This document shows positions 7,153-14,223 of a DNA stretch of 20,605 bases, piece after piece (the stretch's first letter is position 1; each line of letters starts with the position of its first letter). The translations under genes and the position numbers were made by a program. The DNA comes from Oscillospiraceae bacterium (GTDB lineage Bacteria > Bacillota > Clostridia > Oscillospirales > Acutalibacteraceae). The notes under the pieces were generated by a model that did no database searches, had not been told where the DNA came from, and saw only the letters and a list, made by a program, of their open reading frames with translations. The stretch covers positions 1 through 20,605 of the forward strand of contig JAISII010000071.1 of assembly GCA_031262125.1 (NCBI GenBank), read 5' to 3'.

Positions 7153-8151
7153 CTATAAGGTGCCCCTTTGTAAAAGTGTGCCGTAAAAAGTATCCTTTCC
7201 GTCCGGCGTTTTTTCTAAAAAATTCATCCGCCAAGAAAGCTTAAATATAAATGTGTCGCTGCTTTGCATCTCTTTAATTGTGTTTGCATTAAAGGGCTGG
7301 TTCATAATGTCTTGATAATAGTTGATTTTGGGATTGTTGTATTCCAAATTATCCATAGCAACGTTAATTGCTTTTATATTATCATAACACATTTTTATAA
7401 AGTAATCAAATAAAAGGTAATCTATTGCACGGGTTTCGTGGCTCCAATATTCAAAAAACAGCTCTTTAAGCACTTTAGAAAGCAAAGCCTGTTTGCTAAA
7501 CCCAAAGCAAAAAGGTGCCCATTGTTCCCCCGAAAAATAATTTGTGTAATCAGGGAGGTTTTTAGGAGTGTAATAGTCTTGTTCAAAAACAGTGGCGGGT
7601 ATTGGTTTAGCGACTAAAATTGTGGCATCCAGCCATAAGCCACCGTGCTCTTCTAAAAGTGATATGCGTAAAATATCGGAAAAATGAGCACGACCGATTT
7701 TGCCTTTTTTATACTTATTAATTATTTCTCGAGGTATTTTTGCATAGTTTAGGTAATTGTTTTCGTTTAGCAAAACAACTTCGTGCCCGTTTGAGTTTTT
7801 GATAATACTGTTAATACAAATTTTAACTAAAGGAGGGGCGTTCTCTACGCCCTGCCACCACAGCACCCAAATTTTTTTGCTGGTCGAGCTTTGGTTTGCA
7901 GGGGCAAATTCGGTTGTTGTTTTATACTTGTCAATAACATAACCATATTTTTTAAGCAGATGATTATAAACAATTATAGTATAGCGGTTTTCGCATTTTG
8001 CACGGAACTTTACAAATAAATTAACATGCCAGAGCAGGTTTCTAAAAAAAGAATAGCAAGCAATTTTAAGAGAAAAACATTTTAAATCGGCAAAAAAACT
8101 AACAAATAATTCTTTTAAAATACTAAAAACTTTTTTAAAAATTCTTATCAA
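7153..8151 (-). CDS. Caps_synth-type glycosyltransferase (GT32-like), TTG start
   Basis: A 332-residue protein of the capsular polysaccharide synthesis family (PF05704, related to GT32). Seen directly: KIWVLWWQGVENAPPLV at 93-109, AHFSDILR at 155-162, and HGGLWLDATILV at 169-180, whose DAT occupies the place of the DXD motif. The N-terminal 50 residues are basic and partly hydrophobic and may bind the membrane. The only suitable start is TTG, which overlaps the TGA of the upstream gene (TTGA); GAGG eight bases upstream lies inside that gene's last codons, so translation is probably coupled. It likely transfers a sugar during glycan assembly. Donor unknown. Confidence 0.88.
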   Translation of the reverse strand: MIRIFKKVFSILKELFVSFFADLKCFSLKIACYSFFRNLLWHVNLFVKFRAKCENRYTIIVYNHLLKKYGYVIDKYKTTTEFAPANQSSTSKKIWVLWWQGVENAPPLVKICINSIIKNSNGHEVVLLNENNYLNYAKIPREIINKYKKGKIGRAHFSDILRISLLEEHGGLWLDATILVAKPIPATVFEQDYYTPKNLPDYTNYFSGEQWAPFCFGFSKQALLSKVLKELFFEYWSHETRAIDYLLFDYFIKMCYDNIKAINVAMDNLEYNNPKINYYQDIMNQPFNANTIKEMQSSDTFIFKLSWRMNFLEKTPDGKDTFYGTLLQRGTL

Positions 8152-9161
8152 TTCTGTGTCCTCATTTTTAAAAAATCATCTTCATAAGTTGCCTTGTTAC
8201 GCAACTTTTTTGCAAGAGTAATTAAAAACAACAAAAACTTGTATAGTGTAAGCGAGTTCGCGGCAATAAATGCACGCAATTTAAACTGGAAGTCGAGCGT
8301 TGCTTTGCCTTTGTTTGCCTTAATAAACGAGCGCACTTGCGGTATGAGAGGTTTAAGTTCGGCACTTTTTGCAATAATAATGTCGTCGAGCGTATGCAAT
8401 TGTTTGGCAACAGCTTTTGTTATTGCTTGCGGCAAAACCTCAGGTTTTTTGGCAAAATGCTTTGGCAGCATCTCGGCAATGGTTATTACATTTTCGATTT
8501 TATCTTTGCTGTTCGTTGTAGACCCTGATTTTGCCCTTAAAATATAGTGGTATAGCGGCAAATCCTCAAAAACACACTTTTTTGCCTTTTCAAAAGCATA
8601 AACATTAAACAAAAAGTCCTCGTAAGATTTAAATACGGGGTCAATAAAAATGGGCTTTACAATCTCAGATATATAAAGTTTTGTGCACATACTCGGCTCT
8701 ATTTTAAGACCGTCAAAAATTTCAAACAAGCCTTCATAACCGTTTTGCACAATCAACTCACCAGTGTTGTAGTAATAAATGCTTTTTGAGGGCAAATCTC
8801 TTACATATCCGCAGTGAGAAATATCGGCATTGTACTTTTTCAAATTGGTCAACAAGTGCTCATACATGTTTGGTTCAGCGAAGTCGTCGCCGTCAAAAAA
8901 TGTTATATATTCGCCTGTTGCGGCGGCAATGCCTGCATTGCGTGCCGAGGTTACACCGCCGTTTTGCTTGTGTATTGCCACAATACGGTTGTCGGCAGCG
9001 GCAAGTTTATCTATAATTTTTGCACTGTTGTCTGTGCTGCCGTCGTTTATAATAATAATCTCAAGATTTTTGTGCGTTTGGTTTAAAACACTTTGCAGCG
9101 AAGCTTCAAGGTAAGCCTCTAAATTATAAACAGGGATTATTATTGAAATAAGATTATTCAT
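8148..9161 (-). CDS. GT2-family glycosyltransferase, tandem copy 2
   Basis: A 337-residue GT-A glycosyltransferase: NNLISIIIPVYNLEAYL, IINDGSTDNS near 38-47, and DGDD at 90-93 as the metal-binding motif, then YEDFLF on the acceptor side. It is a close paralogue of the gene immediately upstream (9168-10184): in the first 90 residues only four differ, whereas about a quarter of the remainder differ by hand count. The C-terminus is lysine-rich with a hydrophobic stretch (LTLYKFLLFLITLAKKLR) that probably docks on the membrane. ATG start six bases after the stop of copy 1, with no strong Shine-Dalgarno at normal distance (a GAGGG lies 17 bases away), so coupling is likely. The last codons carry the ribosome-binding site of the next gene. 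Sugar specificity unknown. Confidence 0.93.
   Translation of the reverse strand: MNNLISIIIPVYNLEAYLEASLQSVLNQTHKNLEIIIINDGSTDNSAKIIDKLAAADNRIVAIHKQNGGVTSARNAGIAAATGEYITFFDGDDFAEPNMYEHLLTNLKKYNADISHCGYVRDLPSKSIYYYNTGELIVQNGYEGLFEIFDGLKIEPSMCTKLYISEIVKPIFIDPVFKSYEDFLFNVYAFEKAKKCVFEDLPLYHYILRAKSGSTTNSKDKIENVITIAEMLPKHFAKKPEVLPQAITKAVAKQLHTLDDIIIAKSAELKPLIPQVRSFIKANKGKATLDFQFKLRAFIAANSLTLYKFLLFLITLAKKLRNKATYEDDFLKMRTQN
8160..8163 (-). promoter_or_regulatory. Shine-Dalgarno GAGG inside GT2 copy 2, for the TTG-started next gene
   Basis: GAGG lies in the last codons of the GT2 gene (ATG AGG ACA CAG AAT TGA), eight bases before the TTG at 8151. Start and stop overlap as TTGA, a classic coupling geometry. 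Confidence 0.7.
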
Positions 9162-9167
9162 AAATAT

Positions 9168-10184
9168 CTATTTTTGTTCCCTCATTTTTTTCAAATCGTC
9201 TTCAAAGGTTGGCTTGTTGCGTACTTTTTTTGCAAGCGATATTAAAAACAACAAAAGCTTATAAAGTGTCAGAGAGCTTGCGGCAAAGTCGGCACGCAAT
9301 TTAAATTGGCGGGTGAGGGGGGCATTGCCTTTGTTTGCCCTAATAAACGAGCGTACAGAAGGGATGAGTGGCTTAAATTCAGGGTTTTTTATAGTAATCA
9401 AATCATCCAGCGTGTGTAGTTGCATATTTACCGCCTTTTTTAAAGCTTGCGGCAAAACCTCGGGGTTGTTTGCAAAATGCTTCGGCAGCATTTGGGCAAT
9501 AGTAATAAAATTTTCGAGCCTGCGTTTGCTTATTTGCGAGGTAGCCCCCGAGTTCGCCCTAACCTTATAGTGGTATAGGGGCAAATCTTCATAAACACAC
9601 TTTTGTGCTTTTTCAAACGCATAAACATTAAACAAAAAATCCTCATATGTTCTAAATATGGGGTCAATAAAAATTGGCTTTACAATTTCGGCTTTATATA
9701 GTTTGTTCCACATACCGGGTTCAACCTTCAGCCCGTCTAAAATTGCAAACAAGCCCTCATAACCGTTTTGCACAATTAACTCGCCTGTGTTATAGTAATA
9801 AATGCTTTTTGACGGCAAATCCATTACATACCCACAGTGAGAAATATCGGTATCGTACTTTTTTAAATTGGTCAACAAGCGTTCATAAAGTTTTGGTTCG
9901 GCAAAGTCGTCGCCGTCAAAAAAAGCAATATATTCGCCCGTTGCAGCGGCAATGCCTGCATTGCGTGCCGAGGTTACACCGCCGTTAGGCTTGTGTATGG
10001 CTACAATGCGTTTGTCGGCAGCGGCAAGTTTATCTATAATTTTTGCACTGTTGTCTGTGCTGCCGTCGTTTATAATAATAATCTCTAAGTTTTTGTGTGT
10101 TTGGTTTAAAACACTTTGCAGCGAAGCCTCAAGGTAAGCCTCTAAATTATAAACCGGGATTATTACAGAAATAAGGTTATTCAT
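9168..10184 (-). CDS. GT2-family glycosyltransferase, tandem copy 1
   Basis: A 338-residue GT-A glycosyltransferase with the same plan as its neighbour: NNLISVIIPVYNLEAYL, IINDGSTDNS, DGDD at 90-93, a YEDFLF acceptor-side motif, and a basic, hydrophobic C-terminal tail. It overlaps the end of the hexapeptide acetyltransferase gene by eight bases, so translation is probably coupled. The tandem pair arose by duplication. The donor-binding half is nearly unchanged, whereas the acceptor-binding and C-terminal half has drifted, which would fit two enzymes using the same nucleotide sugar on different acceptors (inference). No inactivating change is visible in either copy. Confidence 0.93.
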   Translation of the reverse strand: MNNLISVIIPVYNLEAYLEASLQSVLNQTHKNLEIIIINDGSTDNSAKIIDKLAAADKRIVAIHKPNGGVTSARNAGIAAATGEYIAFFDGDDFAEPKLYERLLTNLKKYDTDISHCGYVMDLPSKSIYYYNTGELIVQNGYEGLFAILDGLKVEPGMWNKLYKAEIVKPIFIDPIFRTYEDFLFNVYAFEKAQKCVYEDLPLYHYKVRANSGATSQISKRRLENFITIAQMLPKHFANNPEVLPQALKKAVNMQLHTLDDLITIKNPEFKPLIPSVRSFIRANKGNAPLTRQFKLRADFAASSLTLYKLLLFLISLAKKVRNKPTFEDDLKKMREQK

Positions 10185-10800
10185 ACATTTTTACACTCTC
10201 TATTTTTGAGAAATATTTTGTGTCGGCAGGGGTTTTATAATCCCGAATGTAACCAAACCTGCAATCTTTTAAAGCGTTTTGCATTGTTTGTTTTTGTTGA
10301 GAATTAATACCGTATTTTAATGTGTAAGCAGTGCCAAAAACAGGGGAGTGCAGCAACTCTTCGCTTTTTTTATGCAAGTAACTGTCTAAATCGCAAACTA
10401 CTTTTGCAGGTGTTCCCACTGCCAGCGAATTATCGGGAATATCTTTACTTACAACGCTGCCGGCACCAATAACAACATTGTTGCCAATGCAAACGCCGGG
10501 CAAAATAATGGTGCCTGCACCAACAAAAACATTGTTGCCAATTTTTACTGTGCCAATGCGTGTAAACCCAAGAGTATCGGCTGTGCTTGCATCGTGTGCT
10601 AAAATGTGGCATCGTGGGGCAAGGGTAACATAGTCGCCGATTTCTATCAGCCAGCAGTGCCATTGGTCTATTATAGTTTTCTCTTGTCGTTTAAAGTTTT
10701 TGCCTACCTTTAAGCCACGCAAAACAAGTTCCTCGGTAGTTATCTCGGAACGAAAACGAAAAAGTTGCTTTTTAATAAAAAATTTTAAGCCACTAAACAC
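10177..10800 (-). CDS. Left-handed beta-helix (hexapeptide) O-acetyltransferase, GTG start
   Basis: A 207-residue acetyltransferase of the hexapeptide-repeat type (WbbJ/WcaF/serine acetyltransferase-like). Hexapeptide turns run from about residue 52 to 118 (IEIGDYV, VKIGNNVFVGAGTI, VCIGNNVVIGAGSVV), followed by the typical DNSLAVGTPAKVV. H69-D70 in ILAHDAS is the likely catalytic pair. Trimeric cytoplasmic enzymes of this kind transfer acetyl from acetyl-CoA to a sugar hydroxyl or amine. The start is GTG with AAGGAAG six bases upstream. A charged C-terminal extension of about 70 residues goes beyond the helix. It could be the N-acetyltransferase that finishes an amino-deoxy sugar (PglD-like role), but the fold match is closer to O-acetyltransferases, so I leave the substrate open. 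Confidence 0.88.
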   Translation of the reverse strand: MFSGLKFFIKKQLFRFRSEITTEELVLRGLKVGKNFKRQEKTIIDQWHCWLIEIGDYVTLAPRCHILAHDASTADTLGFTRIGTVKIGNNVFVGAGTIILPGVCIGNNVVIGAGSVVSKDIPDNSLAVGTPAKVVCDLDSYLHKKSEELLHSPVFGTAYTLKYGINSQQKQTMQNALKDCRFGYIRDYKTPADTKYFSKIESVKMYE

Positions 10801-10814
10801 TTTAAACTTCCTTT
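10801..10814 (-). promoter_or_regulatory. Repeated 14-base translation leader (copy before acetyltransferase)
   Basis: AAAGGAAGTTTAAA on the minus strand stands directly before the GTG start. The same 14 bases stand before the ATG of the upstream acyltransferase-3 gene (11961-11974, one base further from the start). It contains the AAGGAAG ribosome-binding site and decides the GTG start. Confidence 0.75.
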
Positions 10815-10831
10815 ATAATAATTGAATTGAA

Positions 10832-11959
10832 TTAGTTTTTTTGATATAGTGCATTAATTTTGGCAATAGTTTTGGGGAACAGCCCTAAAAACCTGTCGAC
10901 AATTTTTAGTTTGGCAAAGCCAAGGTTTACAAAAAAGTCTGCAAAACCGCAAACAATAAAAACAAAAAGCGAAACTGCCAAGGCAACCAAAGGAGTATAA
11001 GCTGAATTTGCGAATGGCGTTAATAAGACTGTCCACAAACTTTTAATAACAATAATGTTGTTGTGTATTAAATAAATTCCAAAGGTTAGCGGGGCAATAA
11101 ACAATATGGCAGCGTTTGCAAACCGGTTTTTTATATTAACCTTAGAAAAAAATAAAAACAAACTTACAGAAGAAATCAGCACAATAACCGAATTATATTT
11201 GTAAAAGTCGAACGGCAAATTGCGATTAAAAACAGCTGTAGCAAAATCGTTAAAGTAACTTAAAAAAACCGAAAATACAAAATATATTGCCAAATAGACA
11301 TATTTGTTAAGACTGACAAGTTTTTTAGCATAAAGTTTTAAATAAGCTGCAACAAAATAAAGAATAACAAACCATAATAACGAACCGCCACGCAAAGGTT
11401 CAAAATATTTATCAGGCGACCAAATAAAAGAATCATATATCGAAAAAACTAAAAGCAGTGCAACCAAAAGTACCGTAAACTGTTTTTTGCTTAATTTTTT
11501 TATTATTAAATTTAGCAAAGGAAACAAAAAATACAGTAAAATATAGCAAGTTACAAACCAATAGCTTTGCAGAATTACAGGAAAAACAGAATGCAATAAA
11601 TCGGAGAAAGAAAACGAATATGGGCTTAATGCGAAAAATAAAGCGAAAATTGTTACAGAATAAAACAGTGTTTTAAACCAAATTGAAAGAACATTTTTTA
11701 TTTTGAACTTTGAGTCGATTAAAAAATAGCCGCTTATTAAAACATAGCAATTAGTGCTGACAATGGCTAAAGCAAGAAACAAAGCCAACAGATTATCAGA
11801 TATTAAATTGTTGTCGTTTAAAATGCCCGTGTTTAAGCCATGCCACAGTACTATTAAAAACATAGCAATTGTTCTTAATAGTTCTAAGTTTGTTTGGCGT
11901 GCTTTTTTTGCAGGGGAGGCAGGCAATCGTTCGACTTGTGCTACGCCTATATTTGGCAT
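10832..11959 (-). CDS. Acyltransferase-3 family membrane protein with N-terminal extension
   Basis: A 375-residue polytopic membrane protein with about ten hydrophobic segments. The family signature RQTNLELLRTIAMFLIVLWH (21-40) holds the conserved arginines and presumed catalytic histidine H40 in the first helix. It resembles WecH/OafA-type O-acyltransferases that modify surface polysaccharides. The preceding 20 residues (IGVAQVERLPASPAKKA) are an unusual soluble, proline- and lysine-containing extension not needed by the family. The ATG at 11959 is nevertheless well supported by AAAGGAAG seven bases upstream, and no other Met lies before the motif. It is second in the cluster, 47 bases after glmS. 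Substrate unknown. Confidence 0.9.
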   Translation of the reverse strand: MPNIGVAQVERLPASPAKKARQTNLELLRTIAMFLIVLWHGLNTGILNDNNLISDNLLALFLALAIVSTNCYVLISGYFLIDSKFKIKNVLSIWFKTLFYSVTIFALFFALSPYSFSFSDLLHSVFPVILQSYWFVTCYILLYFLFPLLNLIIKKLSKKQFTVLLVALLLVFSIYDSFIWSPDKYFEPLRGGSLLWFVILYFVAAYLKLYAKKLVSLNKYVYLAIYFVFSVFLSYFNDFATAVFNRNLPFDFYKYNSVIVLISSVSLFLFFSKVNIKNRFANAAILFIAPLTFGIYLIHNNIIVIKSLWTVLLTPFANSAYTPLVALAVSLFVFIVCGFADFFVNLGFAKLKIVDRFLGLFPKTIAKINALYQKN

Positions 11960-11960
11960 T

Positions 11961-11974
11961 TTTAAACTTCCTTT
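11961..11974 (-). promoter_or_regulatory. Repeated 14-base translation leader (copy before acyltransferase-3)
   Basis: Identical 14 bases (AAAGGAAGTTTAAA on the minus strand) to 10801-10814, here one base before the ATG. It supplies the ribosome-binding site. Confidence 0.75.
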
Positions 11975-12006
11975 CTAACGGAACTAATAATTTGCAAATA
12001 CGGTTA

Positions 12007-13842
12007 TTACTCCACCGTAACGCTTTTTGCCAAGTTACGGGGTTTATCCATATCAATACCCTTGTTAACCGAGGTGTAGTACGCCAGCAGCTGCAACGGT
12101 ACAATAGCACTCATCGGCATCAAAACTTCGTCGGTTTTAGGCACTTTTATAATATAGTCGAGAGCTTTTTGGGTTTCTTCGCCAAAGACGGTTTCTTCGT
12201 CGCACACTAAAATAGTCATTGCCCCACGGGCTTTAACTTCTTCAACGTTGCTAACCGTTTTCGGTATAAGCGATTTTTGGGTTGCAATTGCAATAACGGG
12301 CATACCCTCGCAAATCAGGGAAATTGGTCCGTGCTTAAGCTCGCCCGATGCATAAGATTCGGAGTGAATATAGGTGATTTCTTTAAGCTTCAGCGAGCCC
12401 TCAAGCGAGAGTGCATAGTCTAACCCACGCCCTAAATAGAACAAATCGTCGGCTGCTACAAGCTTGGTTGCAACAAATTGGCAGTCGTTAATTACGGTGT
12501 CGATTGAATTTTGAATAAGCTCGGGCGTGGCGGCAAGCCCTTTTGTAAGGCGTTCGCATTCTTCTATGCTTATAGCACCTTTTGCAAGTGCAAGCTTAAA
12601 CGCAAACAGGTACATAACCGACAATTGCACCATATAAGCCTTTGTGGAGGCAACTGCAATTTCGGGCCCTGCATGGGTATAAATAAGCATATCGCTGTTG
12701 CGGGCAATCGAGCTGCCTTTTACGTTAACAATACCCAAAGTTTCTGCACCCAAGGATTTGCTGATTTTCAAAGCTTCAAGGCTGTCGGCAGTTTCGCCGG
12801 ATTGCGAGATTATAATAACCAAATCGCCCTTGCCAATAATCGGGTTGCGGTATCGGAACTCGGATGCTACGTCAACTTCAACAGGCACACGTGCCAAGCC
12901 TTCTATTAAGTATTTGCCGACCATACCGGCATACATAGCGGTGCCGCAGGCAACAATAAAAATTCGGCGGTATGTTTGCAGCTTTTCGGCGGTTATGCCG
13001 CATTCGCTTAAATCGGGCAAGCCGTTTTTAATGCGGGGGGTAATTGTAGTTTTTACAGCGGTAGGCTGCTCGTGTATTTCTTTTATCATATAGTGCGGGT
13101 AGCCGCCTTTTTCGGCAGCGTTAAGGTCCCAGTCGGCAATTTTTAGCTCTTTTTCAAAGCGTTTTAGCCTGTGGTTATAAAACTCAACCGAGTTTGCGGT
13201 AAGCTTTGCAATTTCGTTATGTTCAAGCAAATAATATTTTTTTGTGTACTCCAAAATTGCGGTAACGTCCGATGCAATAAAAGCTTCATTATCGCCAACG
13301 CCGACAATCAGCGGGCTTTCTTTTCTTACGGCATAAATAGTGTCTTTAATATCGTCAAACATTATGCCCAAGGCAAACGAACCCACAACCTCGCTCATAA
13401 AATCGGTAATACACCTCAGCGGGTCGCCTTTATAATAATAGTCAAGCAAGTTTGCTGCAACCTCGGTGTCGGTTGCGGTAAAAAACTCATAGCCGTTATC
13501 GGTTAAAAAAGCTTTAAGCTCGGCATAATTCTCGATTATTCCGTTATGCACAATTGTAACTCGCCTGCCACGGTGGGGGTGCGAGTTAAGGTCAGATGGT
13601 TCGCCGTGCGTAGCCCAACGGGTATGCCCAATGCCGGTAATACCAACGGGTTTATACTCATCGCTAAGTTTGTTTTTAAGGTTTTTAAGCTCACCCTTTG
13701 CCTTAACTTGGGTAACATTGCCGTCTTTTTCAAAAACGGCAATTCCGGCAGAGTCATAACCTCGGTATTCAAGGCGTGTAAGCCCGCTTACAAGCACATC
13801 GCTTGCATCTCTGTAACCTGAGTATCCAACAATTCCGCACAT
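12007..13842 (-). CDS. glmS: Glutamine--fructose-6-phosphate aminotransferase (isomerising)
   Basis: A 611-residue enzyme making glucosamine-6-phosphate from fructose-6-phosphate and glutamine, the first committed step to UDP-GlcNAc. It begins MCGIVGYSG, so removal of Met exposes the catalytic cysteine of the class II glutaminase domain (about 1-230; GHTRWATHG and HNGIIEN also seen). Two SIS sugar-isomerase domains follow (about 285-420 and 455-595; SQSGETADSLEAL and SESYASGELKHGPISL), and the C-terminus DKPRNLAKSVTVE is diagnostic. Full length. The ATG has AAAGGAG at seven bases. It opens the glycan cluster, which ties precursor supply to glycan assembly; whether it is the cell's only glmS cannot be told. 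No glmS-ribozyme core (AGCGCC on the minus strand) is visible upstream. Confidence 0.98.
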   Translation of the reverse strand: MCGIVGYSGYRDASDVLVSGLTRLEYRGYDSAGIAVFEKDGNVTQVKAKGELKNLKNKLSDEYKPVGITGIGHTRWATHGEPSDLNSHPHRGRRVTIVHNGIIENYAELKAFLTDNGYEFFTATDTEVAANLLDYYYKGDPLRCITDFMSEVVGSFALGIMFDDIKDTIYAVRKESPLIVGVGDNEAFIASDVTAILEYTKKYYLLEHNEIAKLTANSVEFYNHRLKRFEKELKIADWDLNAAEKGGYPHYMIKEIHEQPTAVKTTITPRIKNGLPDLSECGITAEKLQTYRRIFIVACGTAMYAGMVGKYLIEGLARVPVEVDVASEFRYRNPIIGKGDLVIIISQSGETADSLEALKISKSLGAETLGIVNVKGSSIARNSDMLIYTHAGPEIAVASTKAYMVQLSVMYLFAFKLALAKGAISIEECERLTKGLAATPELIQNSIDTVINDCQFVATKLVAADDLFYLGRGLDYALSLEGSLKLKEITYIHSESYASGELKHGPISLICEGMPVIAIATQKSLIPKTVSNVEEVKARGAMTILVCDEETVFGEETQKALDYIIKVPKTDEVLMPMSAIVPLQLLAYYTSVNKGIDMDKPRNLAKSVTVE

Positions 13843-13876
13843 AGTGTATCTCCTTTAATAATATTTGTAATTTAAT

Positions 13877-14130
13877 AAACCACCCCGTCTGCTCTGCGTA
13901 AACCAAAAATATTTTTATTTTTTTAGATTTTTAATAAAAAATAATATTATTTTTTACTTTGGGAGCAGCCACCCCTCCACGGAGGGGAATTTTTCTGCAT
14001 TGCCGAGGCTTGGGGTTGTTTGGTTGGTTTTTTATGTTTTAATCCTTGTGGTTCGTATTTAGTCTATTGTATGTGCTAACATTCCCCTCCGGGGAGGGGT
14101 GGATTCGCTTTAGCGAAGACGGGGTGGTTT
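13877..14130. repeat. Palindromic, MITE-like intergenic element upstream of glmS
   Basis: Outer perfect 13-bp inverted repeats: AAACCACCCCGTC (13877-13889) and its complement (14118-14130). Inner 22-bp inverted repeats at 13969-13990 and 14081-14102, with one mismatch, are themselves short palindromes (CCCCTCC-GG-GGAGGGG type). A further palindrome TTCGCTTTAGCGAA lies at 14104-14117, and a 22-bp perfect A/T palindrome at 13935-13956. No transposase or open reading frame lies inside and no clear target duplication flanks it. The architecture suits a non-autonomous mobile repeat or a large folded RNA/DNA element. Confidence 0.7.
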
Positions 14131-14223
14131 GCGACGTAAGTCGCTTCTTGCATCTTGCCTCTGACCTCTTGTCTCTATAAAGGCAAGGCGTAGCCTTGAC
14201 GGAAGGAGAATAAAAAGAATAAA
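14131..14223. other. Intergenic segment with two small palindromes after the dehydratase gene
   Basis: GCGAC-GTAA-GTCGC (14131-14144) and CAAGGC-GTA-GCCTTG (14184-14198). On the minus strand the second hairpin lies 26 bases after the dehydratase stop and is followed by CCTTTATAG, at best a weak terminator. No gene seen. No confident promoter for glmS was found here or in the repeat element. Confidence 0.45.

Noticed and set aside
12511..13093. Long plus-strand frames opposite glmS
   Set aside because: They are antisense shadows of a highly conserved gene, rich in Cys/Asn/His as such shadows are.
13903..13960. A sigma-A promoter for glmS (TTTACG-N17-TTTATT on the minus strand near the left end of the repeat)
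   Set aside because: Each box matches only four of six consensus bases, no better than chance in this A/T-rich stretch.
13843..14223. A glmS ribozyme in the glmS leader
   Set aside because: The conserved AGCGCC cleavage-site core is not found on the minus strand, and the gap is accounted for by the palindromic repeat.
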